Assembly (NCBI GenBank): GCA_965246935.1
Contig: CBDFGC010000004.1
Span: 330,272 to 394,271 of the forward strand
Length of the DNA: 64,000 bases
From: JAZKFT01 sp965246935
GTDB taxonomy: Bacteria > Bacteroidota > Bacteroidia > Chitinophagales > Chitinophagaceae
Direction: 5' to 3'
The number at the start of each line of letters is the position of its first letter. Position 1 is the first letter of the stretch. The notes beneath the pieces are model-generated. The model made no database searches. It worked only from the letters and a program-made list of their open reading frames with translations, and had not been told where the DNA came from. The position numbers and the translations under genes are program-made. Shown piece after piece: positions 33,857 through 42,528 of this stretch.

Positions 33857-35860
33857 ATGCCTGTAAAAATCCTAACCATACTGCTGCTTTTGCTGTGCTT
33901 TGCCGGTACACAGGCTCAAACCTGCACTGCCCTGGGGCAAAATCCCGGCACAGCCTTTCCGGTATGTGGCACTAATACGTTTGTGCAGCAAAATGTGCCT
34001 GTTTGTGGTACGCACACGATGATTGTACCCTGTAATGATGGCGCCCAGTACGAGGACAAAAATCCTTTCTGGTACAAATTCACCTGTTTTACTGCCGGTA
34101 ACCTGGTATTTAAAATTACACCCCATAGCCTGAGCGACGATTACGACTGGCAATTATTTGATATTACCGGCCGCAATCCGGCTGATGTGTATACTGATGC
34201 CACCCTTTTTGTATGCTGCAACTGGAGCGGGGCAAGCGGTGTTACCGGTACTAACCTCACGGCTACTAACAATACAGCCTGCGCCGGCGGTACACCTATC
34301 TTCAGTAAAGCCCCTACCCTTATTGTAAGCCATGAATACCTGTTAATGATTAGTCATTTCAGCGGCGGTTCCCAAAGTGGCTACGATCTTTCCTTTGGTG
34401 GCGGCACTGCCAGTATTACGGATACCACGCCGCCTAAACTATCCAGCGTATTCCCATCCTGCGATGGAAAACAACTAACGGTAAAGCTGAATAAGAAAAT
34501 GAAGTGCAGCAGCCTGGCAGCCAATGGCAGCGACTTTGGTTTTTCGCCAAATGTGCCGGTGGTATTTACATCTGTATCCGGTATTGGCTGCAGCACCGGC
34601 TTCGATACCGACTCTATTATCCTGACCCTTCAAAACCCAATGCCGGTAGGCAACTACCAGTTGATTGCGCAAAACGGGACCGACGCCAATACCATACTGG
34701 ATTATTGCGGTAATAGTGTTAACAACCAGGTGCCACTGGTAATAGCCTTAAACCAGCCAACCCCTTTTGATAGCCTGGCCCCGGTAGGCTGTGCCCCGCA
34801 AACACTGAAAGTAGTTTTTAGAAAACCAGTGTTGTGCAGCAGTATTGCCAGCGATGCAAGCGACTTTAGTATCGCCGGAACGCAACCGGTAACCATTACC
34901 AGCATTGCAGGTGCTTGCAATAGTAATGGCGAAACCAGCAGTATTACAATTACGCTAAGCCAGCGTTTACAGGTGGCCGGTATGTATGGTCTTACGCTCC
35001 ATCGTGGTACAGATGGCAATACGCTGCTGGATATTTGTAATCAGGAAACACCGGAAAATTCAGTCATTAATTTTACCGTAAAGGATACGGTATCAGCAGC
35101 ATTTACCTACACCGTTTTTTTAGATTGCAAGCTGGATTCTATTATTTATGTCCACGATGGCCGCCATGGCATCACTACCTGGAACTGGCTGTTCGATGGT
35201 GGAAACCGCCGCATCATACCAAGTCCTGTCATCCGCTACCCGGTATTCGGCGTTAAAACGGCCAAACTTACAGTCAGTAACGGTGTGTGCAGCGATTCTG
35301 CTACGGTATCCATTAACCTTGATAATTTTTTGAAAGCCGGGTTTGGCGGGCCGGAGGTGCTTTGCCCGAAGGACTCAGCCGTATTTACCGATAGCAGCCT
35401 GGGCAAAATCCGATTCTGGCAGTGGAATTTTGGTAATGGCGCTACAAGCGTACAAAAACAGCCGCCTGTACAGGTTTATCCGCCAACCAACCTGCAGGCT
35501 ACTTACCCCGTAACGCTTGTAGTAGAAGACAGTATCGGCTGCCGTGATTCACTCACCAAAAAAGTAATCGTTGTAAATAATTGCTATATTGATGTGCCCA
35601 CAGCCTTTACACCTAATGGCGACGGGCTGAATGATTACCTGTATCCGTTAAACGCTTTTAAGGCAGATAAGCTGGAGTTTAAGGTATTCAACCGATTTGG
35701 GCAGTTGGTTTGGCAAACCACCGACTGGACCCGCAAATGGGATGGACGGGTAAATGGTACCGTAGGCGACACGGGTGCGTACGTTTGGTTCCTGACTTAC
35801 ACCCATAAAGAGACCGGGAAAAAGGTACAATTACAGGGAACCACTGTTTTGATACGATAA
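33857..35860 (+). CDS. T9SS cargo protein with PKD domain and CHU_C sorting domain
   Basis: 667 aa. Signal peptide (1-20, ending GTQAQ). Residues 25-190 form a jellyroll-like module (NPFWYKFTCFTAGNLVFKIT, DYDWQLFDITG). Two Ig-like bacterial domains follow at about 195-310 and 310-415 (KQLTVKLNKKMKCSSL, QTLKVVFRKPVLCSSI), both with conserved Cys. Then PKD domains at about 420-585 (ITTWNWLFDGG, IRFWQWNFGNGATSV). The C-terminal 85 residues are the gliding-motility-associated type B sorting domain: DVPTAFTPNGDGLNDYLYPL, LEFKVFNRFGQLVWQT, WDGRVNG and a basic end. So it is secreted by T9SS and attached to the cell surface. Function unknown. It is a single gene, unlike the operon-coded surface proteins earlier in the window. 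Confidence 0.93.
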   Translation: MPVKILTILLLLLCFAGTQAQTCTALGQNPGTAFPVCGTNTFVQQNVPVCGTHTMIVPCNDGAQYEDKNPFWYKFTCFTAGNLVFKITPHSLSDDYDWQLFDITGRNPADVYTDATLFVCCNWSGASGVTGTNLTATNNTACAGGTPIFSKAPTLIVSHEYLLMISHFSGGSQSGYDLSFGGGTASITDTTPPKLSSVFPSCDGKQLTVKLNKKMKCSSLAANGSDFGFSPNVPVVFTSVSGIGCSTGFDTDSIILTLQNPMPVGNYQLIAQNGTDANTILDYCGNSVNNQVPLVIALNQPTPFDSLAPVGCAPQTLKVVFRKPVLCSSIASDASDFSIAGTQPVTITSIAGACNSNGETSSITITLSQRLQVAGMYGLTLHRGTDGNTLLDICNQETPENSVINFTVKDTVSAAFTYTVFLDCKLDSIIYVHDGRHGITTWNWLFDGGNRRIIPSPVIRYPVFGVKTAKLTVSNGVCSDSATVSINLDNFLKAGFGGPEVLCPKDSAVFTDSSLGKIRFWQWNFGNGATSVQKQPPVQVYPPTNLQATYPVTLVVEDSIGCRDSLTKKVIVVNNCYIDVPTAFTPNGDGLNDYLYPLNAFKADKLEFKVFNRFGQLVWQTTDWTRKWDGRVNGTVGDTGAYVWFLTYTHKETGKKVQLQGTTVLIR

Positions 35861-35896
35861 TAGATTAGCGAAGAAGGAAACATATTTTGCCATATC

Positions 35897-36418
35897 ATGA
35901 AGCTCATTGTACTTATAATATTGTTACCGGTTTGTTTGAGTTGCAGTACCAGGCAACCTAATAAATTTTTAAAAACAGATAGATTAGGCTTAGACACTGC
36001 ATCTGATACATATTATGTTACAGCAGAAGATTCTTCAATGAATTTGGCAATCAATAGAGCAAAAAAAACGATTACCGAATTTGATTTAGCTTTAAAAAGC
36101 AATAATTCTTCCTATACTAATTTTGCAGTTAAAAAAAGATATAAAACTATTGACGGAGGAGGCGAACATATGTGGATTGCTATAATTGATTTCGGAAATG
36201 GAGACTATAAAGGATTTGTAAATAATGATGCTGAAAAAACAGTTGAAGTCAAATATGGGGATACGGTAATTGTCCGAAAAAACGAAATCTCTGATTGGAT
36301 GTATTTAGACAAGAATGTATTAAGAGGCGGCTATACAATTCGGGAAGTACGAAATCAAATGAATAACAAAGAGCGAATAAAAATGGACAAAGACCTGGGG
36401 TTTAAAATTGAAGATTAG
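35897..36418 (+). CDS. DUF2314 lipoprotein
   Basis: 173 aa. Lipoprotein signal LPVCLSC (Cys 16). The body is a DUF2314 (YegJ-like) domain: MNLAINRAKKTITEFDLAL, the GGGEHMWIAIIDFGNGDYKG core, FVNNDAEKTVEVKYGD and ISDWMYLDKNVLRGGYTIRE, which match the family pattern of a conserved ISDWMY stretch. The role of the family is not known. The coding sequence is much more AT-rich than the T9SS cargo gene before it, which suggests separate acquisition. Confidence 0.85.
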   Translation: MKLIVLIILLPVCLSCSTRQPNKFLKTDRLGLDTASDTYYVTAEDSSMNLAINRAKKTITEFDLALKSNNSSYTNFAVKKRYKTIDGGGEHMWIAIIDFGNGDYKGFVNNDAEKTVEVKYGDTVIVRKNEISDWMYLDKNVLRGGYTIREVRNQMNNKERIKMDKDLGFKIED

Positions 36419-36871
36419 TTTGGCTGCACATAACAATTACGGGTTTTTAGCAGCAGGCAAACTGAAGGAGAAGCAGTTAGTTGTCAGTTAATGTCAGCAG
36501 TTGCTTCATCAGTAGAATGTAAACCAGATTTTAATTTTTCTCTTCATCTTTAATATTAATATTTCAAATCATTTTAATTGCCACGTTTCCTGATAAATAT
36601 CAGCATATAATTCAAGTTCAACGATGGATGCTATGCATGCTTATTTTTGATTCGTCATGGGTAGTTAAGGGTATAAGTGTCTTTTAAAACAAGCACCGGT
36701 GCTATTAAACTTCATTGGCATCGTTCCGCCTTTTGCGGGGTCAACATGAATTCTACTCAGCTACTTCCGAAGTTCATTATAAATTTAAAATTTTATCAAT
36801 CTGTTGTCCGTGCCTGTTGTTCATCATCCAAAATAACAAATCATCATTCACAAACCTTAATTTCTAAATAC
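36419..36871. other. intergenic region, nothing recognised
   Basis: 453 bp, AT-rich. The last 60 bp contain the low-complexity word family seen before several genes in the window (AAATCATCATTCACAAACC). A frame is open through it into the aldo/keto reductase gene, but its translation does not look like protein. Confidence 0.4.
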
Positions 36872-37861
36872 ATGCCCTACCTGCCTGCGGAAAACCGCTA
36901 TCAAACCATGCCCTACCGCCGTTGCGGAAACAGCGGCCTGCAACTGCCTGCTCTTTCGCTGGGACTGTGGCACAACTTCGGTGATGTAAATATGTTTGAA
37001 AACAGCCGAAACATTATCCGCACCGCTTTTGACAATGGCATTACCCATTTCGACCTGGCTAATAATTACGGTCCGCCACCCGGCTCCGCCGAAGAGAACT
37101 TTGGGAAGATTCTCGAAAAAGATTTTCAACAGTACCGGGATGAACTAATCATTAGCAGCAAAGCCGGCTATTACATGTGGGAAGGGCCTTATGGCGAATG
37201 GGGATCGAAAAAGTACCTCGTAGCCAGTCTGCACCAAAGCCTTCGGCGGATGAAACTGGACTATGTGGATATTTTTTACCACCACCGCCCCGATCCTAAC
37301 ACACCACTGGAAGAAACGATGAGTGCCCTGGATTTAATCGTCCGACAGGGTAAAGCATTGTATGTTGGTATTTCTAACTACCAGGCGCCGGAAGCCCAAA
37401 AAGCTATTAACATACTTCGGCAGTTAGGTACGCCCTGCCTTATTCACCAGCCAAAATATTCGATGTTCGAAAGATGGGTGGAAGGAGGTTTGCTGGATGT
37501 GCTGGGCAATGAAGGCGTTGGCTGCATCCCCTTTTCGCCATTAGCTCAGGGCCTGCTGACGGATAAATATTTACACGGCATTCCGGCCGATTCACGGGTA
37601 GCTACCAGCGGCATCTTTTTAAAAGAAAGTAACCTGACACCGGATAAACTGGACAAGGTGCGCAGGCTGAATGAAGTGGCCCAACAGCGTGGCCAAAAAT
37701 TAGTACACATGGCCCTTTCCTGGCTACTGAAAGATGATCGTATTACCAGTGTATTAATCGGCGCCAGCAAACCGGAGCAAATCACCGATTCGCTACAGTG
37801 CCTGAGTAATATTGTATTTAGTGCGGAAGAGTTAGGAAAGATTGATGAGATATTGAAATAA
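36872..37861 (+). CDS. aldo/keto reductase, YghZ-type
   Basis: 329 aa from the ATG at 36872 (MPYLPAENRYQTMPYRRCGN), which is the usual beginning of the YghZ/L-glyceraldehyde-3-phosphate reductase group. TIM barrel with the catalytic set D-Y-K-H: ITHFDLANNYGPP (Asp, Tyr), IISSKAGYYMWEGPYGEWGS (Lys) and VDIFYHHRPDP (His). The cofactor end has GIPADSRVATSG and SVLIGASKPEQITDSL. NADPH-dependent reduction of small aldehydes is the family reaction. A stretch of hairpin repeats follows the stop directly. Confidence 0.93.
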   Translation: MPYLPAENRYQTMPYRRCGNSGLQLPALSLGLWHNFGDVNMFENSRNIIRTAFDNGITHFDLANNYGPPPGSAEENFGKILEKDFQQYRDELIISSKAGYYMWEGPYGEWGSKKYLVASLHQSLRRMKLDYVDIFYHHRPDPNTPLEETMSALDLIVRQGKALYVGISNYQAPEAQKAINILRQLGTPCLIHQPKYSMFERWVEGGLLDVLGNEGVGCIPFSPLAQGLLTDKYLHGIPADSRVATSGIFLKESNLTPDKLDKVRRLNEVAQQRGQKLVHMALSWLLKDDRITSVLIGASKPEQITDSLQCLSNIVFSAEELGKIDEILK

Positions 37862-37885
37862 CACTTCCAGGGATTAAAATCACTG

Positions 37886-38061
37886 GCTACAAAATGGATC
37901 GTGCCTACGGTCCCAGGGTTGAAACCCTGCGCTACAAAATGGATCGTGCCTACGGCACTACACGCAATTAACCACCCTCAAAGTGCCGTAGGCACGGCCC
38001 ATTTTGTAGCAACGGATTTTAATCCGTTGTATTCACGCATTGCAACGGATTTTAATCCGTT
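37886..38061. repeat. cluster of REP-like hairpin repeats
   Basis: Direct repeats with GCTACAAAATGGATCGTGCC start at 37886 and 37931. The second copy (37931-37959) pairs with 37982-38010 as a 29-bp inverted repeat with one or two mismatches. CCCAGGGTTGAAACCCTG lies between them, and two copies of AACGGATTTTAATCCGTT follow at 38011-38028 and 38044-38061, the last followed by T6. The same words occur at 61646-61765. The final hairpin could terminate the reductase transcript. Confidence 0.85.
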
Positions 38062-38237
38062 GTTTTTTGTTTTAAGATTTCATTAGCAAGTCTCACATAT
38101 TTGTACTTACAAATTTACCGTTTTGTAAAGCAGTACCGGCATTCCGGTTTCCATTCCATTTATTACTGCCAACAAAATCCACATCCTTATTCCATACAAT
38201 TCTACCTGTTTTTATTGCTCACTAAAAAACATTTCAC

Positions 38238-38978
38238 ATGAATTGGATTTGGAAAACGACTATTACCGGCGCTGTTTTATTTACAGCACAAAAAGAGGTA
38301 TCTGCTCAATACAGTCCTTCTAAATATGAGTTAGGGTTAAACATTGGTACATTAATCTACCAGGGCGATTTATCGGCTGCCCGGCTGGGTTATACCAAAA
38401 ATTTGAAACCTGCCATCGGGCTATCTGTAAGCCGGGTGATTGATCCTTATTTTTCCCTGCGGGGCAATCTAACTTTTGGCAGATTAGGCGCTGACGAATC
38501 TAAAATCAGTAACCCGGCTTATAAGCAATTACGCAATTTTACATTCACCACGCCGGTAACCGAATTATCTGCAATGCTGGTTTGGAACGTAGCCGGCGAT
38601 AATGCGGGCCACAAACTGAATTACTATTTTATGGGTGGCGCCGGCCTTAGCTTCCTGAAAGTACAAAGAGACTGGAGCAGGATTGATACAAATTATTTCG
38701 GTGCCAAATCCAGGACAATTGTTGGCCTGGGCCGGGATACGATGCATTCAATGCCACGTATAACGCCTGTATTTCCGGTAGGGGCTGGACTGCGGTATCA
38801 ATTGAGTAATTCTATTTCGCTGAATGCTGAGGCTGTGTACCGCATTACACTTACTGACTACCTCGACGGATTTAAATACGCTGTTAATCCAAACAAGCGG
38901 GATAGCTATTACGGCATATCGGTAGGCATCGGTTTTAAATTGGGAAACAACCGCTACCGATGCCCGGAAATGAAGTAA
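38238..38978 (+). CDS. outer-membrane beta-barrel protein, 246 aa
   Basis: Signal peptide (about 1-24, ending VSAQY) followed by an 8- to 10-strand barrel: YELGLNIGTLIYQGDLSAA, PAIGLSVSRVIDPYFSLRGN, LNYYFMGGAGLSFL, VFPVGAGLRYQLSNSISLNA and YYGISVGIGFKLGNNR. The 'E-x-G-x-x-x-G-x-x-x-Y-x-G-D' opening is typical of small Bacteroidota barrel proteins (DUF6089-like). No enzymatic motif. It is a single gene between the repeat cluster and the broken GH8 gene. Function unknown. Confidence 0.82.
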   Translation: MNWIWKTTITGAVLFTAQKEVSAQYSPSKYELGLNIGTLIYQGDLSAARLGYTKNLKPAIGLSVSRVIDPYFSLRGNLTFGRLGADESKISNPAYKQLRNFTFTTPVTELSAMLVWNVAGDNAGHKLNYYFMGGAGLSFLKVQRDWSRIDTNYFGAKSRTIVGLGRDTMHSMPRITPVFPVGAGLRYQLSNSISLNAEAVYRITLTDYLDGFKYAVNPNKRDSYYGISVGIGFKLGNNRYRCPEMK

Positions 38979-39104
38979 TCAAAATCACTCAGCTCACCTG
39001 GTTTGTACTTCAATTGTAAATGGTTCACCACGCTAATGAAAAGCCTGAGACAAATAGTTAGCTGCAAACCTATTCAGATACTTCACGACAAATAAAAGAA
39101 AAAT

Positions 39105-40124
39105 TTGAAAGAAAAATTTCTACTGGCTTTATTGTTTGTTTGCAGTTCCCTTTTTTCACAAAATTCCTTGAGACCATTTCCTCAACATGCTACATATCAT
39201 GATAGCGTAATCATACCCAGCCATATTTTGCAAAAGGACTTAGATGATCGTGTTACCTCTTTTTATAATCAATGGAAAGGGACATATCTTAAAAAAAACA
39301 CCTGTTCCAACAGCTACTATATCTGGGCCGAAAATACAGGTAAAAACCATCAATGTGTTTCTGAAGGACAAGGCTACGGGATGATCATCGTTGCTTTAAT
39401 GTCAGGCTATGATACAACAGGGCAAAACATATTTGATGGTTTATTCAGCTATTATAAGGAACATCCAAGCAAGAGAAGTAACTATCTAATGTCGTGGGCA
39501 CAAAGTAATGACTGTTTAAAATTTGAGGAGAGTTCCGCAGCAGACGGAGATATTGATATTGCTTTCTCTCTTTTATTGGCAAATTCTCAATGGACAAGTA
39601 AAGGAAAGATAAATTATATACAAGAGGCAAACAACATTATCAATGCCATCAAGGAACAAGAGCTTAATAAAAGAACACTACATATTTTACAGAGTAATTC
39701 AATAGAAAATGATAGCAAAGATTACGTTGATATGCGTTCATCTGATTTCATTCCTGCTGAAATAAGAGCATTTTTGTTTACAGATAATAAAACCTGGAAC
39801 AAAGTACTTGATAATAACTACCAGCTTTTTACTTATTTACAAAATGCGTACAGTAAAGAAATAGGATTGGTTCCTGATTTTATTCAAAACATTAATACTA
39901 AGCCAAGGCCGGCAAAGAAATTTTATTTGGAAAGTAAATACGATGGGATGTACAATTACAATGCTTGCAGAGTTCCCTGGCGGGTAGCAACAGATTATAT
40001 TGTAAATGGTGATAAACGTGCTAAACTATTTGTAGACCCCATAAACAAATGGATAAGACAGACAACCGAAAATAATCCCGATAATATTTCAGCCGGATAC
40101 ACATTAGTAAAAGTGTCAAAATAA
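39105..40124 (+). pseudogene. GH8 endoglycanase, N-terminal part, cut by IS
   Basis: Glycoside hydrolase family 8, which cleaves beta-1,4 glucans or xylans. Signal peptide (1-19, ending LFSQN). Catalytic acid Glu 87 in VSEGQGYGM; AADGDIDIAFSLLL (Asp 147/149) is the sugar-binding and base region; MYNYNACRVPWRVATDYIVNGD is also classical. The start is TTG at 39105. The family sequence ends at TTA (40104-40106). The last six residues (VKVSK plus stop) come from the IS terminus TAAAAGTGTCAAAATAA. The missing C-terminus is found at 41402-41620. Joined without the IS and one TTAG copy, the gene would encode an intact 406-aa enzyme. The remaining protein lacks the last helices of the (alpha/alpha)6 barrel and is probably inactive. 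Confidence 0.95.
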
Positions 40125-41398
40125 AACCCTGAATTAAGGGTAAATTCTGTAATTGAGTTCAGGTATCTGGGGATGATGGGTAATTCGTTTTTGATCTATC
40201 AATTTTTTGTCAACTTTTATTGCTGTTTGGTATTCTTTAAGATTAAGTCTGACTACGACTGTCAATCCTGTTTTAGTAGCTGTCTGCTCTATGCATCTTT
40301 GAACGGTTTGGTAATCGCAAAACACTACTCCTTCCATGGCTTTGTGTACCTGCGAGAACAAGCGGTGTTCAATTGGATTCCACTTGGAACAATAGGGCGG
40401 ATAATGGCACACAATAACCGACAGTCCCGTTTCTTTGGCAAATTGCAGCAACCGGTGTTTGAATATAAAATGCCGGTAACTGTTAGCCCCACCCGCATCA
40501 CACAACAGCATTATATTTTTTGCATCCGGATAATGATGTATGCCATATTCATACCACCACCATAGTAGGTTATCTATTACAAAATCGGCTGTCTCACTAC
40601 TACTGCCAATAGAAATGTACCCTCTGTTGGCTTGCACATCATAGATGCCATGGGGTATCACTTTGCCTTGCGAAAGATGTTCATAATCATGATCGTATAC
40701 TTTCAGTGCTTCTGTGCAAAAGCACCTGCCGTTACGGTATAAATTGCCCAGGCGTTCTTTCTTTTTACAATCTATGCTAAGTACAGGGCTTTGACAACTC
40801 ATTACTAATATCAAAGAACAAATAATGCGGAACTGTTCGTCCCGCTTGCCATAACTACCGGTAGCTAACTGTTTGTGCTGCTTGCGGTAAGCATAGCCCC
40901 ATGCCTTTAACTGACGTTTGATGAACTGGTGGCTCAGCCTGATTTGATGCTTCTCATAAAACAAAGCAGCAATGGCACAGGGTTTCAGGCTTATCCAATA
41001 CACCTCGGCTGCTGTTGGGCTGCCAGCTTTATACGTCTCTATCAGGGCAAGTAACTGGCTGGTAATATCAGGATATTTGTCCATCTTTTTTTTTCCTGCC
41101 ACCGCCCTTGCGACGCTGCCTGCCCACTTCAACAGGCTGCTGTTCCAATAGCTCCTTTCGTCCCTGCCAAAGCGTTTTTTTTATCAATCAGCAGTATTTC
41201 ACTGATATAGTCCACACCACCACGACCCAATTTAAGCGATTCCAGGGCAGCGTAATGCCGGCGATCCTTTTCTGATAAACGGCTGTAATGCAACTGCATC
41301 AATTGTACTATCTCATCGGAAAATGGTTTCAATTTCATATCCCTTTTTTGCTCAACAAGATTACAACACTTTTCGGGAACTTATTTTGATAACTTTCC
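40108..41398. mobile_element. ISAzo13-family insertion sequence, 1291 bp
   Basis: Left end TAAAAGTGTCAAAATAAAAC, right end (inward) GGAAAGTTATCAAAATAAG; the shared inverted-repeat core is AAAGT(G/TA)TCAAAATAA. It is flanked by a 4-bp duplication TTAG at 40104-40107 and 41399-41402. Excision of the IS plus one TTAG restores the GH8 frame exactly (GGA TAC ACA TTA GCA GGA GAC), which fixes the ends. It contains a single transposase gene on the minus strand, interrupted by two homopolymer shifts. Confidence 0.95.
40134..41338 (-). pseudogene. ISAzo13-family DDE transposase with two homopolymer frameshifts
   Basis: The ATG at 41338 starts MKLKPFSDEIVQLMQLHYSR and LESLKLGRGGVDYISE, the typical N-terminus. 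At an A8 run (41175-41182) the frame must move by +1 to read TLWQGRKELLEQQPVEVGR and RRKGGGR. At an A9 run (41086-41094) it must move +1 again to read KKKMDKYPDITSQLLALIE and the rest. Removing one A in each run gives a single 400-aa protein. The catalytic triad is intact in the last part: SIDCKKKE (Asp), LLCDAGGANSYR (Asp), KWNPIEHRLF (Glu). Either the copy is inactive, the homopolymers are sequencing errors, or transcriptional slippage at the A runs makes the full protein. The family call rests on the order of these motifs. Confidence 0.9.
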
Positions 41399-41401
41399 TT
41401 A

Positions 41402-41620
41402 GCAGGAGACGACATAAAAAAAAGAAATTTCGAGGCATTGAGTTTCATTACGTCATTTTCGATAGCTGCAATGGTAGATGTTAAAAACCAGGTGTGGCTG
41501 AATAAACTATGGGATTACATCATTAATTTCAAATTGAAAGATTTTGACTACTATGACAACAGTATAAAAATGCTGGGTTTAATTATTCTGTCTCATAACT
41601 ATTGGACCCCTACATCTTAA
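41402..41620 (+). pseudogene. GH8 endoglycanase, C-terminal remnant
   Basis: 72 residues beginning AGDDIKKRNFEALSFITSFS and continuing IAAMVDVKNQVWLNKLWDYI, DYYDNSIKMLGLIILSHNYW, the usual C-terminal end of GH8 enzymes (final repeat helix and the 'YYDNSIKML..LLLSGNYW' stretch). It is in frame with the codon interrupted at 40104. On its own it has no start or promoter. It proves that the insertion sequence at 40108-41398 split one gene. Confidence 0.93.
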
Positions 41621-41833
41621 TTGTTCTTTTAAAATACTATGCAGTTACATGTACGGCTTGCTGGTATGCTGGCTGGATGTAAAAACCAGCTTTAAATTGT
41701 CATTCAGTTCATATCGGGTATAAGGAATTCTGTTCAGTATTTGTCGTTATCTAACCATCTGTTTTAAATCGGCTTCAGTTGCCAGACCGGACGTTATAAT
41801 ATATCAGCAGGTTGTCCATGTGTCAGGTATCCG

Positions 41834-42244
41834 TTAAATGTATCCTCTTTTCTTGATGGCATTCATACTAACAGGACCCGTCTTTTTTAATTTAGCGGTG
41901 CCTGTATCTGTAAGCAGCACATTCAGGGTAGCCACTGTAAGAACACCCAGATGGAAAATGAGTGCTTTTTTATTTGTACGGATATCTTTGGTAAAAGTGA
42001 GAAGGGCAAGTCCGGCTACTGCGGGTACATCTAAAGCATAATGTGTTTTAAAAGGGATCAACGGCTTTGCTGCTACCGGGCTATCTGTTAAGGATGTTAA
42101 AGTAAGTACGGAACTACCTACTGCAAGTCCTGTTTTCTGTACGCTTTTAGGAAGGCCTAGTAATGTGGGAACAACGATCTGTATAGTTGATAAGACATAA
42201 TCAATGGTGCAGTGCAGCTTTGGCGAAATCATCTTTAGGTTCAT
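41834..42244 (-). CDS. small membrane protein, unknown function
   Basis: 136 aa from the ATG at 42244 (MNLKMISPKLHCTIDYVLST), preferred over an upstream start that adds an unlikely leader. Three or four hydrophobic segments: about 15-32 (VLSTIQIVVPTLLGLPKS), 40-60, 75-90 (DVPAVAGLALLTF) and 100-120 (ALIFHLGVLTVATLNVLL). The conserved-looking PKLHCTIDY start, TDSPVAAKPLIPFKTHYALD and the Lys-rich end suggest a small inner-membrane protein family found in this phylum, which I cannot name. Isolated gene. Confidence 0.7.
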   Translation of the reverse strand: MNLKMISPKLHCTIDYVLSTIQIVVPTLLGLPKSVQKTGLAVGSSVLTLTSLTDSPVAAKPLIPFKTHYALDVPAVAGLALLTFTKDIRTNKKALIFHLGVLTVATLNVLLTDTGTAKLKKTGPVSMNAIKKRGYI

Positions 42245-42528
42245 ATTTTCTGATTTTTTGATATGGAAAGTATTGCCGGCTGGAATAACAAGGAAATAAT
42301 AGCCGGCATTTATTGGCCTGAACAAATTTTACGCCAGCAACCAGCCTGTTTATTCAGACAGCATTTAGATTGAATGTCTGGCTGGAAAGTAGCCGGAAAG
42401 TACTGAATATTGAGGTGCTACATACCCACCCTGCGAATCATATAACATGTCAGGCTATTTTAAACCCATCCTACAATCCTTTCATCCTGTAAATCATGAG
42501 TCAGACAATGTATTAGTTTCGCCGCCGA

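Noticed and set aside
36677..36871. N-terminal extension of the aldo/keto reductase
   Set aside because: The added 65 residues are low-complexity and the usual family start is the ATG at 36872.
41086..41182. Classical -1 programmed ribosomal frameshift in the transposase
   Set aside because: The required shift at both A runs is +1 (or -2), not -1, so the usual A6G-type mechanism does not fit.
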